This document shows positions 1 through 10,739 of a stretch of DNA of 64,000 nucleotides, one piece after another (position 1 is the first letter of the stretch; the number at the start of each line of letters is the position of its first letter). A program made the position numbers and the translations under genes. The stretch is from contig CM077152.1 of the NCBI GenBank assembly GCA_039583875.1, positions 20,621,538 through 20,685,537 of the forward strand, in the 5' to 3' direction. The DNA is from Platanthera guangdongensis. Taxonomy: Eukaryota > Streptophyta > Magnoliopsida > Asparagales > Orchidaceae. The notes beneath the pieces are model-generated. The model worked only from the letters and a program-made list of their open reading frames with translations, was not told the origin of the DNA and searched no databases.

Positions 1-543
1 ACGACTACAAACCGTATCAATGTCAAACCACACAATACCGTTTTGATGTTGTGCGATTTTGTTTAGTTAAAAACCAATCCCTTTTGGTGAGATTGTGGTT
101 TGAGTTCAAAGCATGTCAAACCGCTCCAATTTCACATTTAGTAAATATAGATATTACTCATATTAGTATATTACAGATAAATTCTAAAAAATAACAATAT
201 TATATGAATATTAATTAAATATTATAAAAATAATAGTAAACAGGACGCGGTTCGGTTCTGCTTTAGTCCGGTACAGATCGGGTCTAAGAATCCTGAAACT
301 GTTCGAGACTTGCATGTTACGGTTCCGGTCCGGATAATAAAATGAAAGAATCACAATCAGACTAAAGTTGTTCACGGTTCCAGAATTCAAACCGGAACCT
401 GATTATTCGCGAATGGTTCTGTCCGATTTTTTTGTTATTACGATTCGTTTTGCGGTTTTCAATTTTAAGTGACAGCTCTAAACAGAGCCTAAGTTTATGC
501 GGTGGATTTTTGTTGCTCACTCATCCACGGGGGTTCATTCGAC
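1..543. repeat. AT-rich flank; diverged dispersed repeat R, copy 1
   Basis: No gene seen. From about 205 to 543 the sequence is a diverged copy of 23496-23806. Both carry a GGTTCGGTTCTG-like block, then GACTTGCATGTTA, then GCGGTGGATTTTTGTTGCTC and CCACGGGGGTTCATTCGA. The two copies stop matching exactly where the MULE-type terminal repeat begins at about 544. I read this as the left end of the first unit of a tandem duplication. Confidence 0.6.
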
Positions 544-660
544 ATAATTGTTATCCGCTAACCACTGTTTTATAACTTAGCTATCCGCAAACATAATTGT
601 TATCCGCAAACCACTATTTTATAAATTAGCTATCCGCAAACATAATTGTTAGCCGCAATA
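544..660. repeat. MULE left terminal repeat with 49-bp internal repeats
   Basis: CATAATTGTTATCCGC begins at 543, 592 and (as CATAATTGTTAGCCGC) 641, giving a 49-bp period. Each unit also holds a TTAGCTATCCGCAAA motif. The inverse motif GTTTGCGGATAG lies at the right end near 18459. Confidence 0.55.
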
Positions 661-1099
661 ATGCCACCACAAATACATAGATATTAATAAACTTCCCAAA
701 ACATCATCATAATGTAATTAATTTCGGTTTTTCTAAAGTCTATACGAACATAATTAACATTCAAAATAAGTCATAATTGTAGCCTAATATGACATTGCTT
801 CACACCGACGGTTTAACTTGTAAAAATGAAGAAGAAAATAATATTAATATGTTGAACTAAAACCTATAGAATATGTTTTAATATTAATATTAGTAGTCCA
901 AAATTTTGGCAAAACTAGACCTTTAAAGTTTCCTTGAAAATATTTAGCATCATTTTTTGCCTAATTTGTAAATGTATGTCTGTCAGTCTTTTTGCCTGCA
1001 TATGAAGAAAAATTAATATTAGTAGTTGTAACATGACCATTTGAAAAAAAAACTTTAAGTGAAATTGCATAAAAAATTTATACATACCACTTTTCATTA

Positions 1100-1660
1100 T
1101 CAATTATCCAATGTCAGCAATGTACTTGATCTCGTTGCCGGCGGTGGTCCTTGCAACCGTTCGTTGTAATGCACTCTCCAATTTTTCGCAACTTGTTCGT
1201 GATATGTACTCCATGAAGGCAAAAGATGTCGCATCGGAGAGCAAACACTCAAGATTAGCCGAATGAAGTGATTGTTATTTACAAACCCAAAGCAAATAAG
1301 TGTTGGAACCTCCGGCATTGATGAATGAAGTGGAAAATATGTCAAACTTTGCGCCTTTGACAGTTGAACCATTGGTACATTGTAACATGAACAAATAACT
1401 AGTCTCATATCTGGTAGTATCATCCATTTATCAAATGACGCAATAGTTTCTATGCACTGTAGAGAGTCCAACAACTCTAATCTCCGGTTGCTACCATATA
1501 TATCATCGTACACATCACGCCGAGTTTCAAGCTCCCAATATAGATCCTTTCGTATTTGTTGTCAACCACCAATTACATTCAATGCATCACTAACTACTCT
1601 GAAACCACAATGACCGTCACCAGCAACGTCGTAGGCATCAACAATATGGGTAGACCAAAA
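1100..1660 (-). pseudogene. OTU-type cysteine protease domain at the MULE transposase C terminus (broken)
   Basis: Read on the minus strand, about 1640-1590 encodes the motif GDGHCGFR, the catalytic Asp-Gly-x-Cys block of OTU proteases; Cys is at 1609-1607. An in-frame TGA follows about 15 codons later. The frame is then open through 1513-1100, which holds DKWMILPDMRLVI, a YNVPMVQLS strand, QSLTYFPL, and the catalytic His block NNNHFI. This layout matches the OTU-like tail of some plant MULE transposases and their domesticated relatives. OTU proteases cleave ubiquitin or SUMO-like conjugates; the role in a transposon protein is unknown. The single stop makes this copy a pseudogene. It lies directly downstream of the transposase and shares its orientation. 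Confidence 0.7.
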
Positions 1661-1719
1661 GGGTGTAAAATGATGCCGAATCTTTATAACAAAATTTGTG
1701 TTTTTGCGAACCGGCAACT

Positions 1720-2710
1720 TCATTCTTTGTTTTTTTTTATTTCCGTGACTTTCTCCTCCAATAATGCATATTCAAAATGAGAAGGGAGGCATTTTGTAGA
1801 CAAAATGTCTTCCTTAAATTTTTTGTAGCTTCCCTTTGGCCTACCTTTTAACTTGATCGGTACATTTGGCTTCATAGTTTGACTCCATGTTGGATCTATA
1901 ATTTCTCTTAGTTTCCTTTTGATTTCTTTTTTTTGTTGTGCAGTTGAGTCATAGAATATTTTGGTCACCCCTTCAAGCTCCATGTCTATATTATTCTCCA
2001 AGTCCACCTCAAAATTCTCATTTAGGACTAACTGTTTTCAATGCCCGTGAACTAGTCATAAAGGGAGTGCTTTGGAGTTATTAATATATGAGAAAAGTTC
2101 ATGTGCGCATGACAACCCCATTGTATACCTTTTATAGTGTGAGCACTCGTGTACTAACTTGAACTGCCCCCCTCTTTTAACTAAATCTTCTCCTTCTTTA
2201 ATTAATGTCAAGGCTTGTATAGAAATCTTTCCCACTAAATCTGTATACAAGGAATTTGTGAAATCTTTGCTAACTTTGATACAACTCTCGCCAAACGACC
2301 GTTTAATTTCTGTATGTTGAAGCTTCAACATTTGATCTAAAGTGTTCCATATAGTTGTCAAATTACCAATTGAAACCTCTAAGAATTTTTCAATTGGCTA
2401 TGTCCCCCCTCCACACGATTTGTACATGAGTTGCCCAAGTGGAAGTACTTATCATTCCATGCAGAAATAAAACGATCTTTATAGGGCTCTAACCAAGTGA
2501 TAGTAACATAACCCAATACATTAGAGTATAAAGATGAAAACTCAATAATCAAATTATTATAAGCAACATTGAAATCACTTTCCGTACCAACTTCAATCAG
2601 CCTTTGCCACACCTTTATGAAACGTTCGAAATCCTTGCCACTACTGAACATCTTCTTACAATTAGCTAGAATGTTTCTATTAATGTGCACACGACATAAA
2701 ATATTCTTCG
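1720..2710 (-). pseudogene. MULE transposase, C-terminal half of catalytic core and SWIM finger (broken)
   Basis: This continues the transposase after the retrotransposon insertion. The minus-strand frame from 2710 reads through ILCRVHINRN and WQRLIEV to NRVEGGHSQLK, which supplies the third acidic residue (Glu) of the MULE DDE triad. A frameshift follows near 2378. The segment at 2361-2056 holds C-S-H...C-A-H, the SWIM zinc-finger pattern that follows the DDE core in plant MULE and FAR1 proteins. The segment at 2007-1720 ends in the basic linker KLKGRPKGS, usual before the C-terminal extension. At least two frame breaks are visible. Confidence 0.75.
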
Positions 2711-3396
2711 TGTTGAAGCCAAATATGACCCCAACTGAAGTTCTAAGAAAAAGGGGGGCAGCCAAAACCTACTTCTCTCAAGTCTCACCCCCTGACTGGA
2801 TTCTAAGGACCTAAGACTGACCCAATAGCCTCAGCAGGGAGGTCCCACCTCACACCCGGAAGATCTCTGAGAGCTTCCCCTCCAAAGCCAAAGCTGGGCT
2901 AGGAGCTCCTCAGAAAGCACTGAAATTTTGGAGACAATGATAGCTAGCTTTCTAAGGAGCCCTTATGAGTCTATTTATAGCATGTTGCTGTCCTGAATTT
3001 ACTGAAAAGTCCCTAGTTGGTCTGCCAATAGCCAAAACCCGCTGTTTTTCTGAGGGTACTGAAGTAATTTCTCCTGAGGGCAATTAGGACATTCTTTCTG
3101 AGGCCTTGGGCCCCACTCGGCGGGAACTGTGCCGAGACCCTTCTGCCCAGGGCATGGCGCGAACGTTTTCGCCCGGCGTAGGCGAGAACTCTCTGAGATG
3201 GGAGCTTGGCTCGGGCGCAAGCGCTTTCACGCAGGCCGCGCTCGACGCTCTCGGCCTACGGTTTCTCTTTCAACGATCAGGCGAGAACATTCCCGCCCTC
3301 TTTGGGCGAGATCCTCCTTAGGGCGGGAACACTTCGGCTAACCCACCTGTGACCATTGTGCCTCCTTGTCTGGCTCAGCGAATATGGGGTTGTACA
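2711..3396 (-). repeat. 3' LTR of retrotransposon A
   Basis: 686 bp, near-identical to 15204-15887. A TATA box in element orientation (complement of TATTTATA) lies at 2972-2979. The LTR directly abuts the leader of the antisense gene at 3590. Confidence 0.92.
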
Positions 3397-3413
3397 CAAT
3401 CCCCGCTCTTTTT
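3397..3413 (-). other. Polypurine tract of retrotransposon A
   Basis: On the minus strand this reads AAAAAGAGCGGGGATTG directly before the 3' LTR, the expected plus-strand primer position. Element B has nearly the same tract at 39940-39955. Confidence 0.75.
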
Positions 3414-3508
3414 GAGCTAGCACCGCGCTCAAAAAGACATGTCCAACCCAAAATATTCGTTGAGCACGTGTCAACGTCAGGGAATCTTTCGGTGGGCCGT
3501 ACGGCGCC

Positions 3509-3516
3509 TATAAATA
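3509..3516 (+). promoter_or_regulatory. TATA box of antisense gene 1
   Basis: TATAAATA lies 74 bp before the ATG at 3590, inside element A but on the strand opposite gag-pol. The spacing fits a leader of about 45 nt. Confidence 0.6.
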
Positions 3517-3589
3517 TGTGTGCTGATAGACGGCCACAATACTTCCCTCGAGTCGTCATTCTCCCCCTGAGCTCTCGCCTTCTCTCGCT

Positions 3590-4884
3590 ATGCCTTCCAA
3601 GCGGGCCGACAAACCGCTTCCGCAGGATCTGCAGGATCGTATTAATGCGGCACAGGCGCGAGCCAGGGCTAATAGCGCCCTGGTTGCCCCATGGCTAGCG
3701 AGACAATCATCGGTTGCTGAGCCTTCTCTGCCTAAGAAGAAGAAGAAGAAGGCGAAGGTGGTGCAGCGGGACCTGTCCCGCGAGAACAGGAGCCCGCCCA
3801 CCCCGACCCCTAGTCGCGCGGATGGCCCCTCTCCGCGGAAGGTAAGCTCGATATACCAATTACTAAAAACCAGCTATCCATTTGTTTGACGTGGTACCTC
3901 TTGCAGGAGACGGTTCCCGACGCTTCCGCGTCCCCGCGAGAACACTTGGACCCACCCTCTAGCCATCACGATGATCAACCGCGGGTTCCAGAGGTGGCTC
4001 CTCCACCTGACCCGAACGTTGCAGGTAATGGTTCCCCTCTCGCACCTCCAGATCTCGGCATCCGGGAGAGCGGGGCGAGAGCTGCGAATCAGTCTGCCCA
4101 CGCGGTTGATTCCTCCCTACCGGTGGGAGGAAATACTGCCGAGATCTCCGTGCCTTTGCTGGACGCTAGCCTTCCTGCGGGAGAGGAGACCCGCCTCCCG
4201 GCTCCTGACCAAGCCGGGATCACCATTCGCAAAGTTTACCCCCCCCCCCCCCCGGAAAAGGAAAGCCAATCCACCTCCTTTTTGGAGCTGAAGGGGGGGG
4301 CTGGGCCTTCTCGCCTGCCGTCGACCGGGGGGCCTCGTCACTCTGAAGGTACACGGGAATTTTATCGCAGCTATCCTTTAGCTCCCGCTAAAATGGGGAT
4401 TCTTTTGACAGGGGACATGGGCTCGCGGCCTGGCGCTGAGGTAGAGGAAGAAGAAGAAGAAAGAGAGGGAGAAGATGGCGAGAGCTCTCCCTTCCCCTCC
4501 TCTGACGAGATGGAGGAGATCCTGACCGGTGTCGGGAGCGCGAAAAGACGGGGGAAGAAGGTCGCTGCCCTTCTGTCGAAGCTCATCCGGCGAGAACGGG
4601 TCCGCGACCTTGCGGCAAGAGAGTTTTGCCAGTCAGTGGAGAAGAGGCTAGAGTCCCTTGAGCGAGATTACCTTATAGGCGAGATGGACCGGCCGGGGGG
4701 AGCTACCGCCGGATCCTCACCTGAGAGGTGCATCGAACGAATCCGGGATCTGTCTCGCCGGGTTGACCTGGGATGCAGCGTTATGTCATCCTACTTCAAC
4801 CCGCAGGCGCCCCCCCGGACCAAGCTGCGGGACCGAGGCAAATGGCGGTGGGAGCAAGGGAAATGGCGCTGGGAGCCATACTGA
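3590..4884 (+). CDS. Antisense gene 1 of retrotransposon A (acidic, coiled-coil-like protein)
   Basis: Exon 1 is 3590-3841 and exon 2 is 3907-4884, with a 65-bp GT...AG intron (GTAAGC...TTGCAG). The intron changes frame by exactly the amount needed to join the two open frames, giving about 409 residues. The N-terminal part has a Lys-rich stretch (PKKKKKKAK), a possible nuclear signal. The middle is Pro-rich and passes through a C homopolymer near 4240. An acidic run EVEEEEEEREGEDGE and a basic, helix-prone C-terminal segment (about residues 300-380) follow. I do not recognise a family beyond extra antisense reading frames known in Tat elements. It is divergent from gag-pol and has its own TATA box. 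The terminal residues are repetitive (KWRWE twice). Function unknown. Confidence 0.6.
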
Positions 4885-5435
4885 AGCGCGAGACCTCCCC
4901 TCCTCCTCCCCAGGCCTTCCCTTCTCCAATGTACCCTTATTTACTCGCTCAGAGTTGTAACTAATGTTTCTGCATTTTATTCGCTTATTATTTTATCCCG
5001 TTCTCACGGAGCGAGAGTCATAATTCTGTCTTAATATTTGTTGTATGCGTCTGAGTTATTTTCCCGGGTCCTTGGATGGCGAGAGCCACCTCATTTCCGC
5101 CTACCTTGCCCGTCGTATGACCTCTCGCAACGCTTGCGCTAGTCATTTAGTCAATCAGTCACTGTCAGACTCGGGCGGGAAAAACGAAGCGCCGCCGATG
5201 CAGGACGCGCCGGCTGTACCCCCGCCGCCTTTCTGAAAACGGCAATCATTACCACGACTTTCTATAAATAGGAGGCTCACCTACCACATTCATTTCTCCG
5301 ATTCCAGTCTCTCTCCTCTCCTGTTGCTCTCACGGTTTCTCCAAAGCTCTCGCCCTCTCCGCATGCTACTTCGGTTCTCGCGCCGTTCTCGCTCTCGCCC
5401 TCTTCTCGTAGATCTCGCCTTCAAACTTTTTCGCG
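4885..5435 (+). other. Spacer and leader between the two antisense genes
   Basis: No coding content is supported. It contains the 3' flank of antisense gene 1 and the promoter and CT-rich leader of antisense gene 2. Confidence 0.5.
5263..5270 (+). promoter_or_regulatory. TATA box of antisense gene 2
   Basis: TATAAATA with a GGAGG-rich downstream flank lies 166 bp before the ATG at 5436. The CT-rich stretch from 5300 to 5430 resembles a plant 5' leader. Confidence 0.6.
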
Positions 5436-7494
5436 ATGCCGGGCGGGGGTGAAGGACAATCCAATTGCGCGAAAGCTTTCCAAAAGCATCTTTTCCCTTC
5501 CTGCACTCTCACCCTGGACGAGTTCAACCTGATCAAGACCCAGCACGTTCCCGCCGGCTTCACTGCGCGGAACCCGGGCAATCACGACAAAGTAAACACC
5601 GCAGGGGAGGGGGAGCTCGCCATCCCTATTGAACATTTCGAGGTGGGCTTCCGCCTCCCGCTGTGGCCTGAGATGCGGCAGGCCCTCCGGTATTACGGGG
5701 TGGTTCCCGCGCAGCTGAACCCTAACTCAGTGGCGATCCTCATGGCATTCATATGCTATATGCGGTCCGAGAGGATCGAGTTTAGCTTGCCGATCTTCCG
5801 CAAGCTATTTACTTTCCGCGCGAAAGGAGGCGTGGTGTTCTTCTCCGGGCAACTGCTGAAGACGATCGGTCTCGCCAACAAGCATCATCACTGGGGCGAG
5901 AGGTTCATCTACGTTTCCGGCGACTTCGGGAACGTACCCCTTGCCCCCATCCAATACGAGGATGCCGCCTATAAGCCTCCCTCCTTGGGCTCGCGCGAGA
6001 GCGCCCTCCTTGAGTTCTTCGGAACCAAGGATTTCGACGTCCTCTTCCTCCGGCGAGACGTCGATTCTCTTTCCCCCGTACTTCCGGGAGAAGGTAGGAT
6101 CTCGCCTTTATTTGCCTTTTTCTTGCCTTTTCCAAGGTTGGAACTTATCGCTATTGTTTCGCAGGAGAGCGCGAGATCCCCCTTTGCCAGCCTTTCGACG
6201 AGGCTCGTGCCAAAGGGAGTCAACCTCCTAGGGACCCGCTGGCTCTTGCGAAAGCCGCCGCGCAAGCCTGCCGAAAAGAGCCGGGCCCTCCCTCTTCAAG
6301 CGGTGTCGTGAAGCGAAAGCCCGGTGCCCCCGCGCCTCAACCAATCAAGAGACCCAAGACAACGGATACCGAGAAGGGCAAGGCTGTTGTGGTGCCGCCC
6401 ACCCAACCCCTCCCTGCCGGCCGCTCCTTTGAGGAGGTCTTGCAGGCCGTAAGCCAGATTGCGGCCACCAGGGGTGGCATTAAGACCCCTGCCGAGATCC
6501 ATCCGGCCCCTGGTGCCGCAGAAGACGTGGGTGCCGCTGCCGGGACCTCTGGCCACCGCCCATCCGAAGAGGTGCTGCGGGGCCATCGCAATTTCGGTCT
6601 CGACATGAGGTGCCTGGACGCGGAGAACAAGCCACTGCTGCAATGGGACCCTGACGCTAACAAGGTCTCGATCTCGTCCCTCTTGCCAAGCTGGGCAGAG
6701 CGAAACGAGGTCACCGGCGAAGCTTTCGCCTTAGGCTATTGCCTCTACAGCCGGGATGACGCTAGCGTCCACGACAGGATATCAACCCGGCTGCTGGCCT
6801 ACGACTCCACTCGCGCTTTGATGCGTGGGCTGGAGCTTGCGCACATGTACGCCCGGCGGAGCATTACGATAGGCCGCAACTTTCAAGACATGTTCAAGGC
6901 CAGGGACGATGCGGTGGCCCAGGCGGCCTCTCTGGCCAAGGAGCTGGCCGAGGCCCAGCAAATGTTATCCTCGCGCCAAGCGGAAGGGGTAAGCGAGACC
7001 TTTCTCAATCACTTGTTCTCGCCTTCCTAACCCTTCCCTTATGCTAACCTTCCGTCGTTCAGGATTCCGCCCAAGCCGCACTTCGCGAGGAGCTGTCACA
7101 GGCCCGATATGACAATGTTCTCCTGCGGCAGCAGATCGCGCGCCTCGAGGCGAGTGCAGCCCCTCCGTTGGACGAGAGATTGAAGAGCCAGTATTACTCG
7201 GCTTATGACATCGACAAGCTGCTCCAGGGGAACGCGCAAGCCACCGTAAAGTTGACGCTGAAGACGCTGCGTGACATCGACTGCTGGGACGGGAGGGGCA
7301 AAGACATCACCGCTCAACAGCTTGTCCCATGGCTCTTCGAGCCCATTCCAAAGCCCCTGGGCGCCCCTGATACCCCTCCCTCGGATGTCTCAAAGTCCCC
7401 CGCAGCGGGTGGCGAGACCTCCGGGGGGAGCTCCGGCGGAAGCTCCAGCGGGAGCTCAAGCGGGAGCTCTGAGGGGTACAGTTTATCTCCTTGA
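5436..7494 (+). CDS. Antisense gene 2 of retrotransposon A: three-exon gypsy-type transposon domain protein
   Basis: Exons are 5436-6093, 6165-6988 and 7063-7494. The introns are 71 bp (GTAGGA...TTCGCAG) and 74 bp (GTAAGC...TTCAG). Each intron shifts frame by exactly what is needed, so the three open frames join into 637 residues with no stop. Residues about 62-190 (FRLPLWPEM..., YYGVVPAQLNPNS, ...PIFRKLF) match the plant domain called putative gypsy-type transposon (Pfam Transposase_28 type). A basic KRKPG...KRPK patch follows exon 2's start. A helical region with ALREELSQARYDNVLLRQQ is a likely coiled coil, and the C terminus is Gly/Ser-rich. It runs against gag-pol, with its own TATA box at 5263. 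Conservation of splice phase with no break contrasts with the broken sense polyprotein. Biochemical role unknown. Confidence 0.75.
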
Positions 7495-8045
7495 GGGCCC
7501 CCTTCTCGCTTATGTTCTTCACCTCTATGTAAAGCGCGAGACGCTATCATTTTGTATCTGTACGTAGTATTGTTAATGCAAATGTTTTTCTTGCGAACAT
7601 CTTGTCTTGTTATTTGTGAATGCGTTTGATGTAATTGTCGTGGTTGAACGCTTTCGGCGTGTGCTTCTGCCAAGGCCCTTGGCCCTCCTAGGAAATCCTT
7701 AGCGATGGATCAGCAAGAACCCGCGGTAACCGACCAGCCGGAAGCGTGACTCTCGAATCCTTAGGACGGGACCGTCCCCTTTAGACTGCGCGAGTCCCCT
7801 CTGGCCCGTCGCATAACGATCTCGCCTGTTTGTTCGAGAGCACTGAGAGGAGCCTTTTTGGCGAAAGCCTCCCCACCTCGAGATCCCTTTGATGGGGACT
7901 TCCCTGCCGAGATTTATCCCTGCCGAGATCTATCCCCGCCGAGATCTATCCCTGCCGAGATCTATCTCATCTTCTTCATTTTTCATTTGGTATTCCCAAC
8001 GCGCCTCCTGCCTTGTCCAAACCAAACCAACCAAAACAAACCTAA
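7495..8045. other. Non-coding stretch with short GCCGAGATCTATCCC repeats
   Basis: 3' flank of antisense gene 2. At about 7908-7966 a 20-bp motif (GCCGAGATCTATCCC core) repeats four to five times. No gene seen. Confidence 0.5.
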
Positions 8046-9283
8046 CCCCCACAGGCGAGCCTTCGGACCTGCCAGCTAGATGAGAGCCTGCACAGCGGGT
8101 CTACCTGGGGCCGAGCCGAGCTCGGGGTGCCGATGAAGATCTCAAACCAACCAAACCTATCCCCCACAGTCGAGCCTTCGGACCTGCCAGCTAGATGAGA
8201 GCCTGCGCAGCGGGTCTACCTGGGGCCGAGCCGAGCTCGGGGTGCCGATGAAGATCTCAAACCAACCAAACCTATCCCCCACAGGCGAGCCTTCGGACCT
8301 GCCAGCTAGATGAGAGCCTGCGCAGCGGGTCTACCTGGGGCCGAGCCGAGCTCGGGGTGCCGATGAAGATCTCAAACCAACCAAACCTATCCCCCATAGG
8401 CGAGCCTTCGGACCTGCCAGCTAGATGAGAGCCTGCGCAGCGGGTCTACCTGGGGCCGAGCCGAGCTCGGGGTGCCGATGAAGATCTCAAACCAACCAAA
8501 CCTATCCCCCACAGGCGAGCCTTTGGACCTTCCAGCTAGATGAGAGCCTGCGCAGCGGGTCTACCTGGGGCCGAGCCGAGCTCGGGGTGCCGATGAAGAT
8601 CTCAAACCAACCAAACCTATCCCCCACAGGCGAGCCTTCGGACCTGCCAGCTAGATGAGAGCCTGCGCAGCGGGTCTACCTGGGGCCGAGCCGAGCTCGG
8701 GGTGTCGATGAAGATCTCAAAGCAACCAAACCTATCCCCCACAGGCGAGCCTTCGGACCTGCCAGCTAGATGAGAGCCTGCGCAGCGGGTCTACCTGGGG
8801 CCGAGCCGAGCTCGGGGTGCCGATGAAGATCTCAAACCAACCAAACCTATCCCCCACAGGCGAGCCTTCGGACCTGCCAGCTAGATGAGAGCCTGCGCAG
8901 CGGGTCTACCTGGGGCCGAGCCGAGCTCGGGGTGCCGATGAAGATCTCAAACCAACCAAACTTATCCCCCACAGGCGAGCCTTCGGACCTGCCAGCTAGA
9001 TGAGAGCCTGTGCAGCGGGTATACCTGGGGCCGAGCCGAGCTCGGGGTGCCGATGAAGATCTCAAACCAACCAAACCTATCCCCCACAGGCGAGCCTTCG
9101 GACCTGCCAGCTAGATGAGAGCCTGCGCAGCGGGTCTACCTGGGGCCGAGCCGAGCTCGGGGTGCCGATGAAGATCTCAAACCAACCAAACCTATCCCCC
9201 ACAGGCGAGCCTTCGGACCTGCCAGCTAGATGAGAGCCTGCGCAGCGGGTCTACCTGGGGCCGAGCCGAGCTCGGGGTGCCGC
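8046..9283. repeat. 115-bp tandem array in the 3' untranslated region of retrotransposon A
   Basis: The CCCCCACAGGCGAGCC anchor recurs every 115 bp at 8046, 8161, 8276, 8391, 8506, 8621, 8736, 8851, 8966, 9081 and 9196, with a last partial unit. Units differ by only a few bases. The array lies between the integrase stop and the polypurine tract. Confidence 0.95.
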
Positions 9284-9394
9284 CGAACATACAACTATGC
9301 TAAGTTATGAAAAATTCGATACTAGTTAAGGGAGAATCAATCGATATATTATAACAAGTTTATTTTTGAGATACATGGTTACATCCTTCCCCCC

Positions 9395-10714
9395 TCAGGG
9401 GTAGAAGCGTTTTAGATCATCACCACTACAAGTGTGGCTCAGGGCCCTTCCCTCCACGTCCTGGAGATAGTATCCTCCCGTTCCGAGGACTTCTTTCACA
9501 ATGTATGGTCCTTCCCAGTTTGGGTGGAGTTTACCCACAGGGGCCGACCTTCCCGCCGCGTCAACCTTTCTCAGCACCAGATCCCCTTCAGCGAACTGCT
9601 TGACCCTGACATGCTTATCAAAATGCTTGGCCATCCGTCGCTTGATCTCTTCTTGCCTGATAGCCGTCATGTCTCGCAGTTCCTCCACCATATCTAATGA
9701 GAGGCGCTGCCCCTCTTCATTCTCCACCCTCCAAGCCTCGTCCCCTTCACCCGCGGCTATGACTCGTGGGGACCGGACCTCGAACTCCACGGGTAGGACG
9801 GCTTCACACCCATGAGAGAGCTTGAAGGGGGTCTCACCGGTGGCCGTGTTCGGAGTGGTTCGCAGTGCCCACAGGACCGACGGGAACTGCTCCACCCAAT
9901 TCCCCTTCAAGTTCTCCACCTTTTTTCTTAGTAGGTTTACAATGATTTTGTTTGCTGCCTCCACTTGGCCGTTGCTCCGAGGGTGATGGACGGAGGCAAA
10001 CCGGAGGTCTATCCCCAGTTGAGCGCAGAAGCTGATGAACTCCTCGCTGGCAAACTGGGGGCCGTTATCGGTCACTATTGCTTGGGGCAACCCATGTCTG
10101 CAAATGATTTCCCCCCAGACGAAATTCCTTATGACCTGCGAGGTGACCTTGGCTAAGGCTTTAACCTCTAGCCACTTCGAGAAGTAATCGACCATGACCA
10201 AGAGGAACCTCCTCTGCCCACTAGCCGGAGGAAAGGGTCCAACTAAGTCCATTCCCCAGATAGCGAATGGCCACGGCGCCGTGATACTCCGGAGCCTCTG
10301 AGCTGCCAGGAGCTGAAGGGGGGCGTGGAGCTGACATTTTGGACATCTCCTTGCAAATTCCATGGCATCCTTGCTCAGGGTGGGCCAGAAGTACCCCTGT
10401 CTGACCACCCTTGCTTCCAGCGTCCTTCCCCCAGAGTGACTGCCGCACTCACCCGAGTGCACCTCCATTAATATCTTCGGAATCTCTTCTTCGGTCACAC
10501 ATCTAGCTAGGAACCCTGACAACATCTTACGATGCAGACCCCCCTCCATCATCAAGTAGTGAGCCGCTTTGCGCTTGAAGCTTCTCCCGGTCTTGGTCTC
10601 CTTAGGCAGTTCACCGGTGGTTAGGAAGGTCACAAATGGATCCACCCACGAGGGTTGCCGATCCACCAGCATCAACTCTCCCTCCTCGATAGCCGGTCGG
10701 AATAGCTCCGTCAA
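9395..10714 (-). CDS. Integrase region of retrotransposon A polyprotein
   Basis: A 439-codon open segment. It holds the HHCC zinc finger (HSGECGSH ... CPKC), then catalytic Asp in WGMDLVGPF, Asp in VTDNGPQF and Glu in SNGQVEAANK, the DD35E triad of retroviral-type integrases. A C-terminal GPY/F-like block NWEGPYIV follows. Integrase joins element cDNA to host DNA. The frame is separated from RNase H upstream by a run of about 18 C near 10721-10738, so the polyprotein is frameshifted here unless the run length is an assembly error. The segment ends at a normal-looking TGA at 9397-9395. All key residues are intact. Confidence 0.9.
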   Translation of the reverse strand: MTELFRPAIEEGELMLVDRQPSWVDPFVTFLTTGELPKETKTGRSFKRKAAHYLMMEGGLHRKMLSGFLARCVTEEEIPKILMEVHSGECGSHSGGRTLEARVVRQGYFWPTLSKDAMEFARRCPKCQLHAPLQLLAAQRLRSITAPWPFAIWGMDLVGPFPPASGQRRFLLVMVDYFSKWLEVKALAKVTSQVIRNFVWGEIICRHGLPQAIVTDNGPQFASEEFISFCAQLGIDLRFASVHHPRSNGQVEAANKIIVNLLRKKVENLKGNWVEQFPSVLWALRTTPNTATGETPFKLSHGCEAVLPVEFEVRSPRVIAAGEGDEAWRVENEEGQRLSLDMVEELRDMTAIRQEEIKRRMAKHFDKHVRVKQFAEGDLVLRKVDAAGRSAPVGKLHPNWEGPYIVKEVLGTGGYYLQDVEGRALSHTCSGDDLKRFYP

Positions 10715-10739
10715 GGTTCCCCCCCCCCCCCCCCCCGCG

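Noticed and set aside
2379..2765. A 128-codon protein starting MAAPLFLRTSV
   Set aside because: It is a chimera: the start is read from the LTR of element A and the rest is MULE transposase. The same LTR-derived start appears at 15257.
8046..9283. CRISPR-like regular array
   Set aside because: The whole 115-bp unit is repeated, with no unique spacers, in a plant retrotransposon; it is a simple tandem repeat.
9434..10157. Plus-strand frames opposite integrase (and similar ones over RT and gag)
   Set aside because: They are shadows of the GC-rich minus-strand polyprotein and have no domain, intron or promoter support, unlike the 3590-7494 genes.
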